From: Saprospiraceae bacterium
GTDB lineage: Bacteria; Bacteroidota; Bacteroidia; Chitinophagales; Saprospiraceae
Direction of reading: 5' to 3'
DNA length: 35,921 nucleotides
NCBI GenBank assembly: GCA_020629965.1
Contig: JAHDCG010000011.1
Span: 1 to 35,921, forward strand
Shown: one piece after another, positions 23,042 through 30,534 of the stretch
Numbering within the stretch: position 1 is the first letter of the stretch
How the letters are laid out: every line of letters starts with the position of its first letter
Position numbers and translations under genes: made by a program
Notes under the pieces: model-generated
What the model saw: only the letters and a program-made list of their open reading frames with translations
Told to the model about the DNA's origin: nothing
Databases searched by the model: none

Positions 23042-24202
23042 ATGTCCGAAAATAAGAACCCCCATGACAAGCTGTTCAAATACACTTTATCGATACGCAG
23101 CGAGGCGATTGCTTTGGTGCGCCATTTTATGTCCGATATTTTTAGCGAAGAGATTGATTTCCGCACTTTTAAAGAGGAAAAGACCTCGTATGTCACCGAA
23201 GAATTGGCGGAATATTTTTCTGATGTTGTTTGGTCTTGTAAAATGAAGGAGGGGCAAAGTTTGCGGATAACATTTCTGTTTGAACACAAAAGTTATTTTG
23301 ACAAAACGGTCGTTTTACAGCTTTTGCGCTATTTAACCGAAGTTTACGAGAAGATTTTTGCCGAAGGCGATGAAAAGACTGTGGTTGTTCCCGTTTTGGT
23401 GTATCACGGCAGGCAAAAATTACAACACCGAAGTTTAGCGGATTTACTGCAAATCTCGGACGAGCGTTTGCGCGGTTACTTGCCTGCGTTTAATATTGAA
23501 ACGATAGATTTACGCAGCGAAGAAGAACGTAAAATCGAGAAACTGTGGGCAGGACATTTGCTGCGCAGTACTTTTCTGCTGTTTCAAAACACCGAAAATC
23601 CGGGCGAGGTACTTGACAAAGTAGCTGAAATATTCTTATTTTTACATTTGAAAGAACTTGACAAAAGACGAAAGCGTTCTTATTTTACGGTATTGGATAA
23701 CTACATCGGCAGTTATCATCTTATATCAAAAAAGAACGTTGATAAATATTTTAATAACATGACAGAAGTAGAATTTTTTGAACAGGAAATGCCCGAATTC
23801 AGCTATCTGAACATGGTGCGCAAGAAAACTAAAGCGGAAGGCAGGGCAGAAGGCAGGGCAGAAGGCAGGGTAGAAGGCAGGGTAGAAGGCAAGGCGGAAG
23901 GCAGAGCGGAAGGCAGAGCGGAAGGCAGGGCAGAAGGCAGAGAAACGGAAGGATTATTGAAAGACATTATCTTTTTCTTGCATCTCTACAAGAAGTCTGA
24001 CGGCATCACAGATGAAGAAGTGTTGGATTTCACAGAGCTTTCCGCCGCCGACTTAAAAACTCTGCGTAAAATAATCACCGCCAAAAAGGAAACTGATATG
24101 CTCAAAGGGGTACAGAAATCCTTTTTTGCTAAATGGCAATTGACGGAAGAGCAAGAGGGAAAGTTGCGTAAGGCGGTGGGGAAATTTTACGGTAAAAAAT
24201 AG
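23042..24202 (+). CDS. Rpn family recombination-promoting nuclease / PD-(D/E)XK transposase-like protein
   Basis: The 386-residue protein matches the Rpn/Transposase_31 (YhgA-like) family, whose Escherichia coli members are DNA endonucleases that raise RecA-independent recombination. Family marks: N-terminal NPHDKLFKYTLS, then Asp61 in FSDVVW and Glu81-x-Lys83 in FLFEHKSY, the nuclease core. It also has VVVPVLVYHGRQ, a strand pattern typical of the family. After residue 263 come nine copies of a four-residue AEGR/VEGR/VEGK unit, then a helical C-terminal domain. Charged EGR-type repeats are common in this family. The frame reaches a GTG at 22970, but ATG 23042 matches the usual family start. 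No terminal inverted repeats flank it, so it is not an intact insertion sequence. Confidence 0.88.
   Translation: MSENKNPHDKLFKYTLSIRSEAIALVRHFMSDIFSEEIDFRTFKEEKTSYVTEELAEYFSDVVWSCKMKEGQSLRITFLFEHKSYFDKTVVLQLLRYLTEVYEKIFAEGDEKTVVVPVLVYHGRQKLQHRSLADLLQISDERLRGYLPAFNIETIDLRSEEERKIEKLWAGHLLRSTFLLFQNTENPGEVLDKVAEIFLFLHLKELDKRRKRSYFTVLDNYIGSYHLISKKNVDKYFNNMTEVEFFEQEMPEFSYLNMVRKKTKAEGRAEGRAEGRVEGRVEGKAEGRAEGRAEGRAEGRETEGLLKDIIFFLHLYKKSDGITDEEVLDFTELSAADLKTLRKIITAKKETDMLKGVQKSFFAKWQLTEEQEGKLRKAVGKFYGKK
23834..23941 (+). repeat. 12-bp in-frame tandem repeat (nine units) in the Rpn gene
   Basis: Nine 12-base units of the form GCRGAAGGCAGR, with a few substitutions (GTA for GCA in units 4 and 5, AAG in place of AGG in unit 5), encode AEGR-type tetrapeptides. 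Units differ by single bases rather than being identical. Copy-number change would keep the reading frame and vary linker length. Confidence 0.9.
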
Positions 24203-24433
24203 GGGTTTGAGATATAACTTAGAGTATGATTTTTTTTTACCGCATTACGTTGTTCTCGGCGTTATCGTATGTATAAAATGATATACGGTTCGTCCAAGAT
24301 TCAATCGTGATAACCGGAGGATTTGGAGACTCCTTGCTGTCTTAACTTCGTGTTTGAGAAAAAGAGAGGGCTGAAAATTAAATCACAATATTAAGAACAT
24401 GCAGCCCTTCATCTACCAAATACCAACCACCAC

Positions 24434-26893
24434 CTAATCCCGCACCAACTGCAACTTCATCCTTTTAATCCTATCCTCCAATTTCTCCGAAGTCAACCGT
24501 TCGCGCAGCCTGTCCACGATAATCGGGAAGGAAAACGGAGTCGCCTTACTCGGCTGCGTCAGCACGATTTTTTGGGACTGAATGCGCTCCATGCAGGCAC
24601 GAATGCGGGCTTCTTCCAACTGAAAATTCATGACCTCTTCGTAGGCTTGTTGCAGCAGCAGGTTTTCGGGTTCGTAGTCTTGAAAAACTTTGAAAAACAG
24701 TTGTGAGGAAGCTTGCAAATGTCGGTCTTTTTTTTGTTTGCCCGGGTAGCCCTTGAAGACCAAACCCGCTACCGAGGCAATATCGCGAAAGCGGCGTTTG
24801 GCGAGTTCGGTACTGTTGATGCCCGCGAGTATTTCTTCGTGCAGATTGTCCGTGTGAAAAAGGGCTTTGGTGATAACTTTTTCCGCGTCGATGGGCGTGA
24901 CGGAGAGCAATTCAAAACCGTAATCATTCATCGCCATCGTAAACGTAATCGGCTGCTGCTGCGCAATACGCCACGCCAACAGCGCACTCATGCCCTCGTG
25001 CACAAAGCGACCTTCGTAAGGATAAATCAGCAAGTGATACCCTTCGCGGCTCTTGAAATATTCGACGAGCAGTTCGTTTTCGTGGGGAATGTGCGAACGG
25101 TAAGCCTGAATATCGGCGAGGGGCGCGAGTTTTTCCAGCTCTACATCTTGCCGACCGGGGTGATTGAGTTCCGCCGTTTTGATGCGCAGCATTTCGGCGA
25201 GTTGCGATGAAAGGGGCAGGCGACCGCCGAGGAAAGCCGGAATTTTACCCGTTTTTTTCTTACTTTTCTTGACCTGTACCTGCATATCTTTCACGCGCAC
25301 CAGCTCCAGACTGCGCCCGCCAAACCAAAAAGTATCGCCGACTTTTAACTGCGAAATGAACCACTCCTCGACCGAACCGATGTTTTTACCGGTCAAAAAT
25401 TTGAGACGCAGCGAGGCTTCACCGTTGATAGTTCCCATTGATAAGCGGTGCCGCATGGCTACACGGCGCGAGTTGACCTTAAATTTTCCGTCTTCCTCGA
25501 TTTCCACTTTTTTAAATTCATCATAAACTTCTAATGACGCCGCGCCGTGCGTGATAAAATTCAGACACCATTGCCACTCCGCATCGGTAATGTCGGCGAA
25601 GGAATAAGTACTGCGCACCTCGGGCAGCAACTCTTCCGGGTAAAAGCCTTCGGAGACCGCGAGCGTTACCAAAAACTGCACCAGCACATCGAAAGAGCGC
25701 ACGTAAGGTTTGCGACTTTCGACCTTTTTGGTGCGTACCGCCGCGCGCAGTGCCGCCGCCTCGATGAGTTCCAAGGTGTTGGTCGGCACGAAGTAAATGC
25801 GACTCGGCACGCCCGGACGGTGACCGCTGCGCCCCGCCCGCTGCACAAAACGCGCCACGCCTTTCGGGCTGCCGATTTGCACGATGCTTTCGACGGGGCG
25901 AAAATCGACACCCAAGTCCAAACTCGACGTGCAAACCACCGCTTTCAGCGTCTCGGCGTGCAGGGCATCCTCCACCCAATTGCGCATTTCGCGGCTGATA
26001 CTGCCGTGGTGCATGGCGACCGCGCCGACCAAATCGGGGGCGTCTTCCAGCAGGTTGCGGTACCAGATTTCACATTGCGCCCGCGTATTCGTAAAAATCA
26101 AAGTCGTCTTACTGCGTTCGATAATCGGGATGACTTTTTCCAGCATTTTCATACCCAAATGACCCGCCCACGGGAAGCGTTCGATTTCGTCGGGCAGCAG
26201 CGTTTCGACCTCGATTTGTTTGTCGATTTCGGCTTTGATGACCGTGCGGTTCGGCGTATGCAGACCGAAAAGGACACTTTCCGCCTCGCGCATATTGCCG
26301 ATGGTAGCGGAGATGCCCCAAATTTTTAGCGGCGGCAGCATAAATTTAAGATGCGCTAAAGCCAATTCCGTTTGTACGCCGCGTTTCGAACCGAGCAGTT
26401 CGTGCCATTCGTCGATGACGACGCATTTCAAATTTTTAAAATACTTTTGATATTCCTTCATCGCCAGCAGCAAATGCAGACTTTCGGGCGTGGTAATCAA
26501 GACCTGCGGCGCATTTTTTTTCTGCTTCGTGCGTTCGCTCGTTTTCGTGTCGCCCGTGCGAATGCCGATGCGCCAATCCAAGCCCAACTCGTCCGCCGCC
26601 CGCTGTCCCGCCGACTGAATATCTTTGGTCAGGGCGCGAATGGGCGTAATCCACAAAGCCCGCAAACCCGCTTTCTGCTTGCCTTGCAGCGGCTCGTCGT
26701 TGAGGGCTTCCAGCAAAATCGGCATAAACAGCGCGTAGGTTTTTCCGCTGCCGGTGGGGGCATTGAGCAGACCCGATTTGCCGTCGAGGTAGGCCCGCCA
26801 GGTCTCTTCCTGAAAAGGGAAGGGCTGCCAATCTTGGTCGGTAAACCACTTTTTGCCGCGTGCGAGGAGTTCGGTTTTGCTTTGTTTTTTCAT
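24434..26893 (-). CDS. Lhr-like DEXH-box helicase (ligase-associated type)
   Basis: The 819-residue helicase matches the short Lhr group found beside bacterial ATP-dependent DNA ligases and annotated as ligase-associated DNA damage response helicase. Motifs: NAPTGSGKTYAL (Walker A 46-52), TPIRAL, VVIDEWHELLG (DEWH 161-164), GISATIGN, IFTNTRAQCE, TSSLDLGVDF and QRAGRSGHRPG. The C-terminal half contains the winged-helix and Lhr-core segments. It should unwind DNA or RNA-DNA hybrids from the 3' side during repair. The usual partners (ATP-dependent ligase and a metallo-beta-lactamase-fold exonuclease) are not in the adjoining sequence shown. An upstream GTG at 26908 would add five residues; the ATG at 26893 is preferred. 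Confidence 0.9.
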   Translation of the reverse strand: MKKQSKTELLARGKKWFTDQDWQPFPFQEETWRAYLDGKSGLLNAPTGSGKTYALFMPILLEALNDEPLQGKQKAGLRALWITPIRALTKDIQSAGQRAADELGLDWRIGIRTGDTKTSERTKQKKNAPQVLITTPESLHLLLAMKEYQKYFKNLKCVVIDEWHELLGSKRGVQTELALAHLKFMLPPLKIWGISATIGNMREAESVLFGLHTPNRTVIKAEIDKQIEVETLLPDEIERFPWAGHLGMKMLEKVIPIIERSKTTLIFTNTRAQCEIWYRNLLEDAPDLVGAVAMHHGSISREMRNWVEDALHAETLKAVVCTSSLDLGVDFRPVESIVQIGSPKGVARFVQRAGRSGHRPGVPSRIYFVPTNTLELIEAAALRAAVRTKKVESRKPYVRSFDVLVQFLVTLAVSEGFYPEELLPEVRSTYSFADITDAEWQWCLNFITHGAASLEVYDEFKKVEIEEDGKFKVNSRRVAMRHRLSMGTINGEASLRLKFLTGKNIGSVEEWFISQLKVGDTFWFGGRSLELVRVKDMQVQVKKSKKKTGKIPAFLGGRLPLSSQLAEMLRIKTAELNHPGRQDVELEKLAPLADIQAYRSHIPHENELLVEYFKSREGYHLLIYPYEGRFVHEGMSALLAWRIAQQQPITFTMAMNDYGFELLSVTPIDAEKVITKALFHTDNLHEEILAGINSTELAKRRFRDIASVAGLVFKGYPGKQKKDRHLQASSQLFFKVFQDYEPENLLLQQAYEEVMNFQLEEARIRACMERIQSQKIVLTQPSKATPFSFPIIVDRLRERLTSEKLEDRIKRMKLQLVRD

Positions 26894-27059
26894 CGGGAGG
26901 TAAAACACGGGGAGGGGGGGAAGGTTTGGATTTCAAGGGTTTTAAAGGTTGAAACAGGTTTTAAAGGTTGTAGTAGAATCGCGGTCGGGATTAAATAATT
27001 TTTTATTGTTTTATTTCGTATAATTGCATTTCTGATACATTGAAACCGAGCGAACCTCC

Positions 27060-28685
27060 ATGATGAAGTTTTATTTTTTGCTGCTGTTTTTCATTTCCGG
27101 TCAAATTATTTGCCTTGCACAGTCGAGCGTACAAGACAGCATCGCGTGGTTGATTGACTCTACCGAAGCGGAAACCTACGAATTTCAGTACGCGAGCAGT
27201 CAACGCGCTTTGACCCTGGCAAAGAGAGCCGGTCTCGTCGAGGCGCAGGCTAAGGCTTTGATAAAAATTGCAACTTCTCAATCCTTTATCGGCGAGCACG
27301 TTGTTTCTTTGGAAAATTTTGCGGAGGCGAAGTTGTTGATTGACGAAAACAATTTGACGGCTTTAAACGAGCGGTTTTATCTGAAAAAAGCGGGGGTTTT
27401 GGTGCGCACTAAAAATTACGAAGCGGCACTTGCGCACAATCAGGTTGCCGTCGAGTGGTTCACTGCCCAAAAAGATACGGTCAACTTGGGCATGACCTAC
27501 GGCAATCTCGGAGCAATTCATTACTTGCAGAGCGATTTTGAAACAGCAATGACTTACTACGAAAAAGCTCTGGAAACACTCGAAAACACCGACAAGAAAA
27601 ACGACGGCGGCATCACTGTCAATCTCGCCGGACTTTACGTCTCGCAGGACAAACCACGCAAGGCAATTCCGATTTTTGAAACGTATTTGGAAGAGGTTAG
27701 ACAGAAGAACAGCAAAATTCATGAAGTATCCGTTTTAACCAATCTCGGCTTAGCTTACGGCTTGATACAAGATTACCAAAAGTCTTCCGAATACTACGAA
27801 GCTGCGCTCGAATTGGCGGAAAAAGAGAACCTCGTCGATGCGCAATACGAGGCGTTGCGGCTGCGGTCGTACACCTACGAAACCAAGGGCGATTACCGCA
27901 ACGCACTCGAAACTTATCGGCAGTACAAACAGATACAAGAGGAGGTCGTCGGCAAGAAAACGCAGAAAGAAATTGCGGAGTTAAACCTTAAATACGAAGC
28001 CTCCGAAAGCGAAAAAGAACTCGCAATTAACAAGGAAAAAGTCAACCGACTGGAGCAGGAAGCGAAGATTAAAAATCAGCGGTATTTGCTGTTTTTAGCC
28101 GCGTTTTTGGCTTTGGGCGGCTTGGGTGTTTTGCTCTATTTTAAAAGAAAAGCGGACTACGAAAAGAACCGACGTTTGCAGGCGGCGGAGCAGGAGTTGA
28201 TGCGCACCAAGCTGAAAAATAAGGAGTTAGCCGAGCAGCAATTACAGGAAAAGTTATCTTATCAGAAAAAGGATTTGACCAACCTGACGCTCGACATTAC
28301 GCGCAAAAATGAATTTTCCGACCGACTGCTGGCGCAAATCGATGATTTGGAAAGATATGTTCCCAAAGGCGCGCATTCCAAACTAAACACCATAAAATCC
28401 TTCGTCGTCGATAACCTGCGCATCAACGAAGAGCTGTCCGTTTTTCAAAAAAACATCGAAGAAATCAATCAGGATTTTTACAGCAAACTGCTGCAACGCT
28501 TCCCCGGTCTGACGGCAAAAGAAACGGAACTCTGCGGGCTGATAAAACTCGGTCGCACGAACAAAGAAATCGCCGCGCTAAAAAATATTTCGCTCAACTC
28601 GGCAAAGATGAACCGCTATCGGTTAAGGAAGAAATTGGGGCTGGCGGCGGAGGTTGATGTGGTTAATTTTTTGCGGGAGGTGTGA
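27060..28685 (+). CDS. Membrane-anchored TPR regulator with C-terminal LuxR-type HTH
   Basis: The 541-residue protein joins a signal peptide or first helix (1-20, FYFLLLFFISGQIICLAQ), five to six TPR units (about 40-295), a coiled stretch (300-340), a transmembrane helix (342-361), another coiled region (365-420) and a LuxR-like helix-turn-helix (about 490-541: GLTAKETELCGLIKLGRTNKEIA and AKMNRYRLRKKLGL). The TPRs lie outside the cytoplasm and the HTH inside, so a signal may pass directly across the inner membrane to DNA without phosphotransfer. This layout is frequent in Bacteroidota, with unknown ligands and targets. Two ATG codons in tandem (27060 and 27063) can start it; the first is used here. 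Confidence 0.85.
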   Translation: MMKFYFLLLFFISGQIICLAQSSVQDSIAWLIDSTEAETYEFQYASSQRALTLAKRAGLVEAQAKALIKIATSQSFIGEHVVSLENFAEAKLLIDENNLTALNERFYLKKAGVLVRTKNYEAALAHNQVAVEWFTAQKDTVNLGMTYGNLGAIHYLQSDFETAMTYYEKALETLENTDKKNDGGITVNLAGLYVSQDKPRKAIPIFETYLEEVRQKNSKIHEVSVLTNLGLAYGLIQDYQKSSEYYEAALELAEKENLVDAQYEALRLRSYTYETKGDYRNALETYRQYKQIQEEVVGKKTQKEIAELNLKYEASESEKELAINKEKVNRLEQEAKIKNQRYLLFLAAFLALGGLGVLLYFKRKADYEKNRRLQAAEQELMRTKLKNKELAEQQLQEKLSYQKKDLTNLTLDITRKNEFSDRLLAQIDDLERYVPKGAHSKLNTIKSFVVDNLRINEELSVFQKNIEEINQDFYSKLLQRFPGLTAKETELCGLIKLGRTNKEIAALKNISLNSAKMNRYRLRKKLGLAAEVDVVNFLREV

Positions 28686-28695
28686 GGTGTTCTGC

Positions 28696-29031
28696 TTACG
28701 ACTCTATCAAATCTAATATCTCTTTTTTCTTTGCATTCGTTTTTACGGAGGTAATGCCGCGTTGCATGCCTGCATCGGTTTTGTACATTTGACTTACACC
28801 GACTACTGCTCCGTTTGAAGACTTGATAACGAAAAACTTCCGTCCGTCCTTAGCAGTTTTAAAGTCATATTTGCTGTCGTCCTGAGCGTTCTGAATGACG
28901 GCATAGACTCCGTTCACTACTCCTGATTGAGACGCATATCCTTCACTTTGTAATATAGGCTCACCGTTTTTCGCTTTCAGCCGAAAGTAGTAACGATTGT
29001 TTTTCTCGCTTTGGAATATTTCGAAAGCCAT
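28696..29031 (-). CDS. yegP: YegP-family (DUF1508) protein
   Basis: The 111-residue protein is two copies of the DUF1508 unit: residues about 12-50 (YYFRLKAKNGEPILQSEGY) and 63-100 (FFVIKSSNGAVVGVSQMY, then GITSVKTNA). Each is a small beta-beta-alpha motif and the protein forms a compact fold in structures of relatives. No biochemical role is established. It converges with the TPR-HTH gene, 10 bases between stops, and diverges from the HEPN-like gene. The ATG at 29031 is the only reasonable start. Confidence 0.88.
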   Translation of the reverse strand: MAFEIFQSEKNNRYYFRLKAKNGEPILQSEGYASQSGVVNGVYAVIQNAQDDSKYDFKTAKDGRKFFVIKSSNGAVVGVSQMYKTDAGMQRGITSVKTNAKKKEILDLIES

Positions 29032-29120
29032 AATATGTATTTTTATGTGGAAAAATTTTAATAATTAAACAAATTTAAGCAATTTTACCAAATAATATCA
29101 ACTTTGAGAAAGCAATTAAC

Positions 29121-29744
29121 ATGAATTTATTTGAAATCGTCGAAAAATTTAATGAGAATTTAGAAAGAGTAGATAACCTGATTGACATCTATTTGAATAA
29201 ACTTCAAGGGAGTGCGCCGGGTAAAAAACCTATCCATTCAACGGACATTTTACGGGTAGCGATTGTTATGCTTCACGCATCATTTGAGGATTTTCTTAGA
29301 AATCTGCTAATTCTAAATTTTCCTAAAGAAAACGAACAAGAACTCAATAAAGTTCCTCTGAAAGGAACAGGAGATAAAAATCCCTCAAAATTTTTATTGG
29401 GGAAATTAATACCGTTTGGTTCTGAAACGGTAGAAAGTATCATTGATGCATCTGTTAAAGAATATGCTGTCAGGCAAAGTTTTAATAATAACGCAGATGT
29501 GGACTCTGTTCTGCAAAAAATCGGAGTCAATACAAAAAACATTAAAGCAAAATATTACGACGATTTACAAAAATTTATCCAACGCAGACACCAAATCGTA
29601 CACGCTGCGGATAGGCTGCAAACCGGCACCGAGGGAACGATAAAAGTTATGTCTATCAATATGAAGACCATTCGTAAGTGGCGAAAAACTGTTGACCTTA
29701 CGGCACGAGATGTTATCACACAGTTATACGATACGAATTTGTAA
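29121..29744 (+). CDS. HEPN-domain protein, MAE_28990/MAE_18760-like (candidate RNase)
   Basis: The 207-residue protein is all-helical and AT-rich in codon use. The region RVAIVMLHASFEDFLRNLLI (45-64) and the later RRHQIVHAADR (155-165) fit the HEPN superfamily; Arg156 and His161 form the RX4H motif that makes the active site in HEPN ribonucleases. HEPN proteins serve as toxins, defence effectors or RNA-processing factors, often with an antitoxin such as an MNT nucleotidyltransferase. None is next to this gene, so toxin activity is inference. A weak promoter-like sequence (CAACTTTG) lies just upstream. The next plus-strand gene, 243 bases on, is a small orphan with no known link. Confidence 0.75.
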   Translation: MNLFEIVEKFNENLERVDNLIDIYLNKLQGSAPGKKPIHSTDILRVAIVMLHASFEDFLRNLLILNFPKENEQELNKVPLKGTGDKNPSKFLLGKLIPFGSETVESIIDASVKEYAVRQSFNNNADVDSVLQKIGVNTKNIKAKYYDDLQKFIQRRHQIVHAADRLQTGTEGTIKVMSINMKTIRKWRKTVDLTARDVITQLYDTNL

Positions 29745-29987
29745 GAAACCTTTTATCTTAGATTTATTCTTCCTCAAAGCGTTTCCCTTTTTAATTCTGA
29801 ATACCTGCTTTTTACGATGCCTCAGATGAAACTCATGTGCCTTCAACGCACATATTAGGAGAATTTGATGCTGACGAAAGAAAGCCCGCCCCGACTGTGT
29901 GCCGAGACTTCGGTACACCTCGAGGACAAAAAGAAACGGCGAAAACGGCAAGACAAAACAGCAAAATTTCATCAAACAATCTAACTC
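29745..29987. other. Spacer between HEPN-like gene and small orphan gene
   Basis: 243 bases without a convincing gene. A 38-codon frame (29868-29984) rich in Lys and Arg exists but has no recognisable fold or family. No clear hairpin terminator was found, so a shared transcript is neither shown nor excluded. Confidence 0.4.
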
Positions 29988-30332
29988 ATGAGCCAAGCCA
30001 TTCACATCCTGCTACCCAAATTCAACTTCAGAAAAGAAAGCTTCGAAGACTTTAAAAACAGATACAACGGCTTTGGTAAAGACTTATACCAACATATCCA
30101 AAACGAGATAGCTCCGGTATTCAACAACCTACAACTCTACAGAAGCACGAATTTCCAAACGTCTGACAGCTATGCGATTTTCGATAACGGAAAACACACT
30201 TTCGCAATGCAACTCGACCCGGAAAGTGAAATGATTATTTTATGGAATGAGAACACTCAAAATGAGTTCGGCACTTGGACTGACGACCTTTATGTAGAAA
30301 TTATCAACGAAATAAGATACAACCGGATTTGA
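29988..30332 (+). CDS. Small hypothetical protein
   Basis: Not recognised. The 114-residue protein has no signal peptide or membrane helix. It looks like an alpha/beta fold: an N-terminal helix-rich part (FEDFKNRYNGFGKDLYQHIQ), then strands (SYAIFDNGKHTFAMQLD, MIILWNE) and a final helix. Composition is acidic and aromatic, AT-rich like the HEPN-like gene upstream. The ATG at 29988 is well placed. It could be a partner or antitoxin of the HEPN-like protein, but the 243-base gap argues against tight coupling. Confidence 0.6.
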   Translation: MSQAIHILLPKFNFRKESFEDFKNRYNGFGKDLYQHIQNEIAPVFNNLQLYRSTNFQTSDSYAIFDNGKHTFAMQLDPESEMIILWNENTQNEFGTWTDDLYVEIINEIRYNRI

Positions 30333-30460
30333 TATTTCAGACTCATTTTTTCCTGTGAGATCTATTTAGAAGCAAAAATATTACAAAATTTCAGGGCTAC
30401 AACAAACCTCAACTCGGGCTACACCTCCCCAAAAACCTCACTTCTCACGAAAATCTCCCC

Positions 30461-30468
30461 CACCTTTG
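30461..30468 (+). promoter_or_regulatory. Candidate promoter core for the GH9 gene
   Basis: CACCTTTG has one mismatch to TAnnTTTG and lies 67 bases before the ATG at 30535. No -33 TTG is seen. Weak support. Confidence 0.2.
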
Positions 30469-30534
30469 TCAAAACAAAGCCGTCCAACCACCGGCACGAA
30501 AAAAGAACAGTCATCACGTTAAAACAGACCGCTC

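Noticed and set aside
24203-24433. Possible insertion-element remnant after the Rpn gene
   Set aside because: A distant AGGGCTG/CAGCCCT pair is too short and too far apart (28-base loop); no matching repeat is seen on the left side of the gene and no target duplication.
29724-30005. Minus-strand 93-codon frame overlapping the end of the HEPN-like gene
   Set aside because: Starts inside the small plus-strand gene, no recognisable fold, and lies mostly in a spacer of low complexity.
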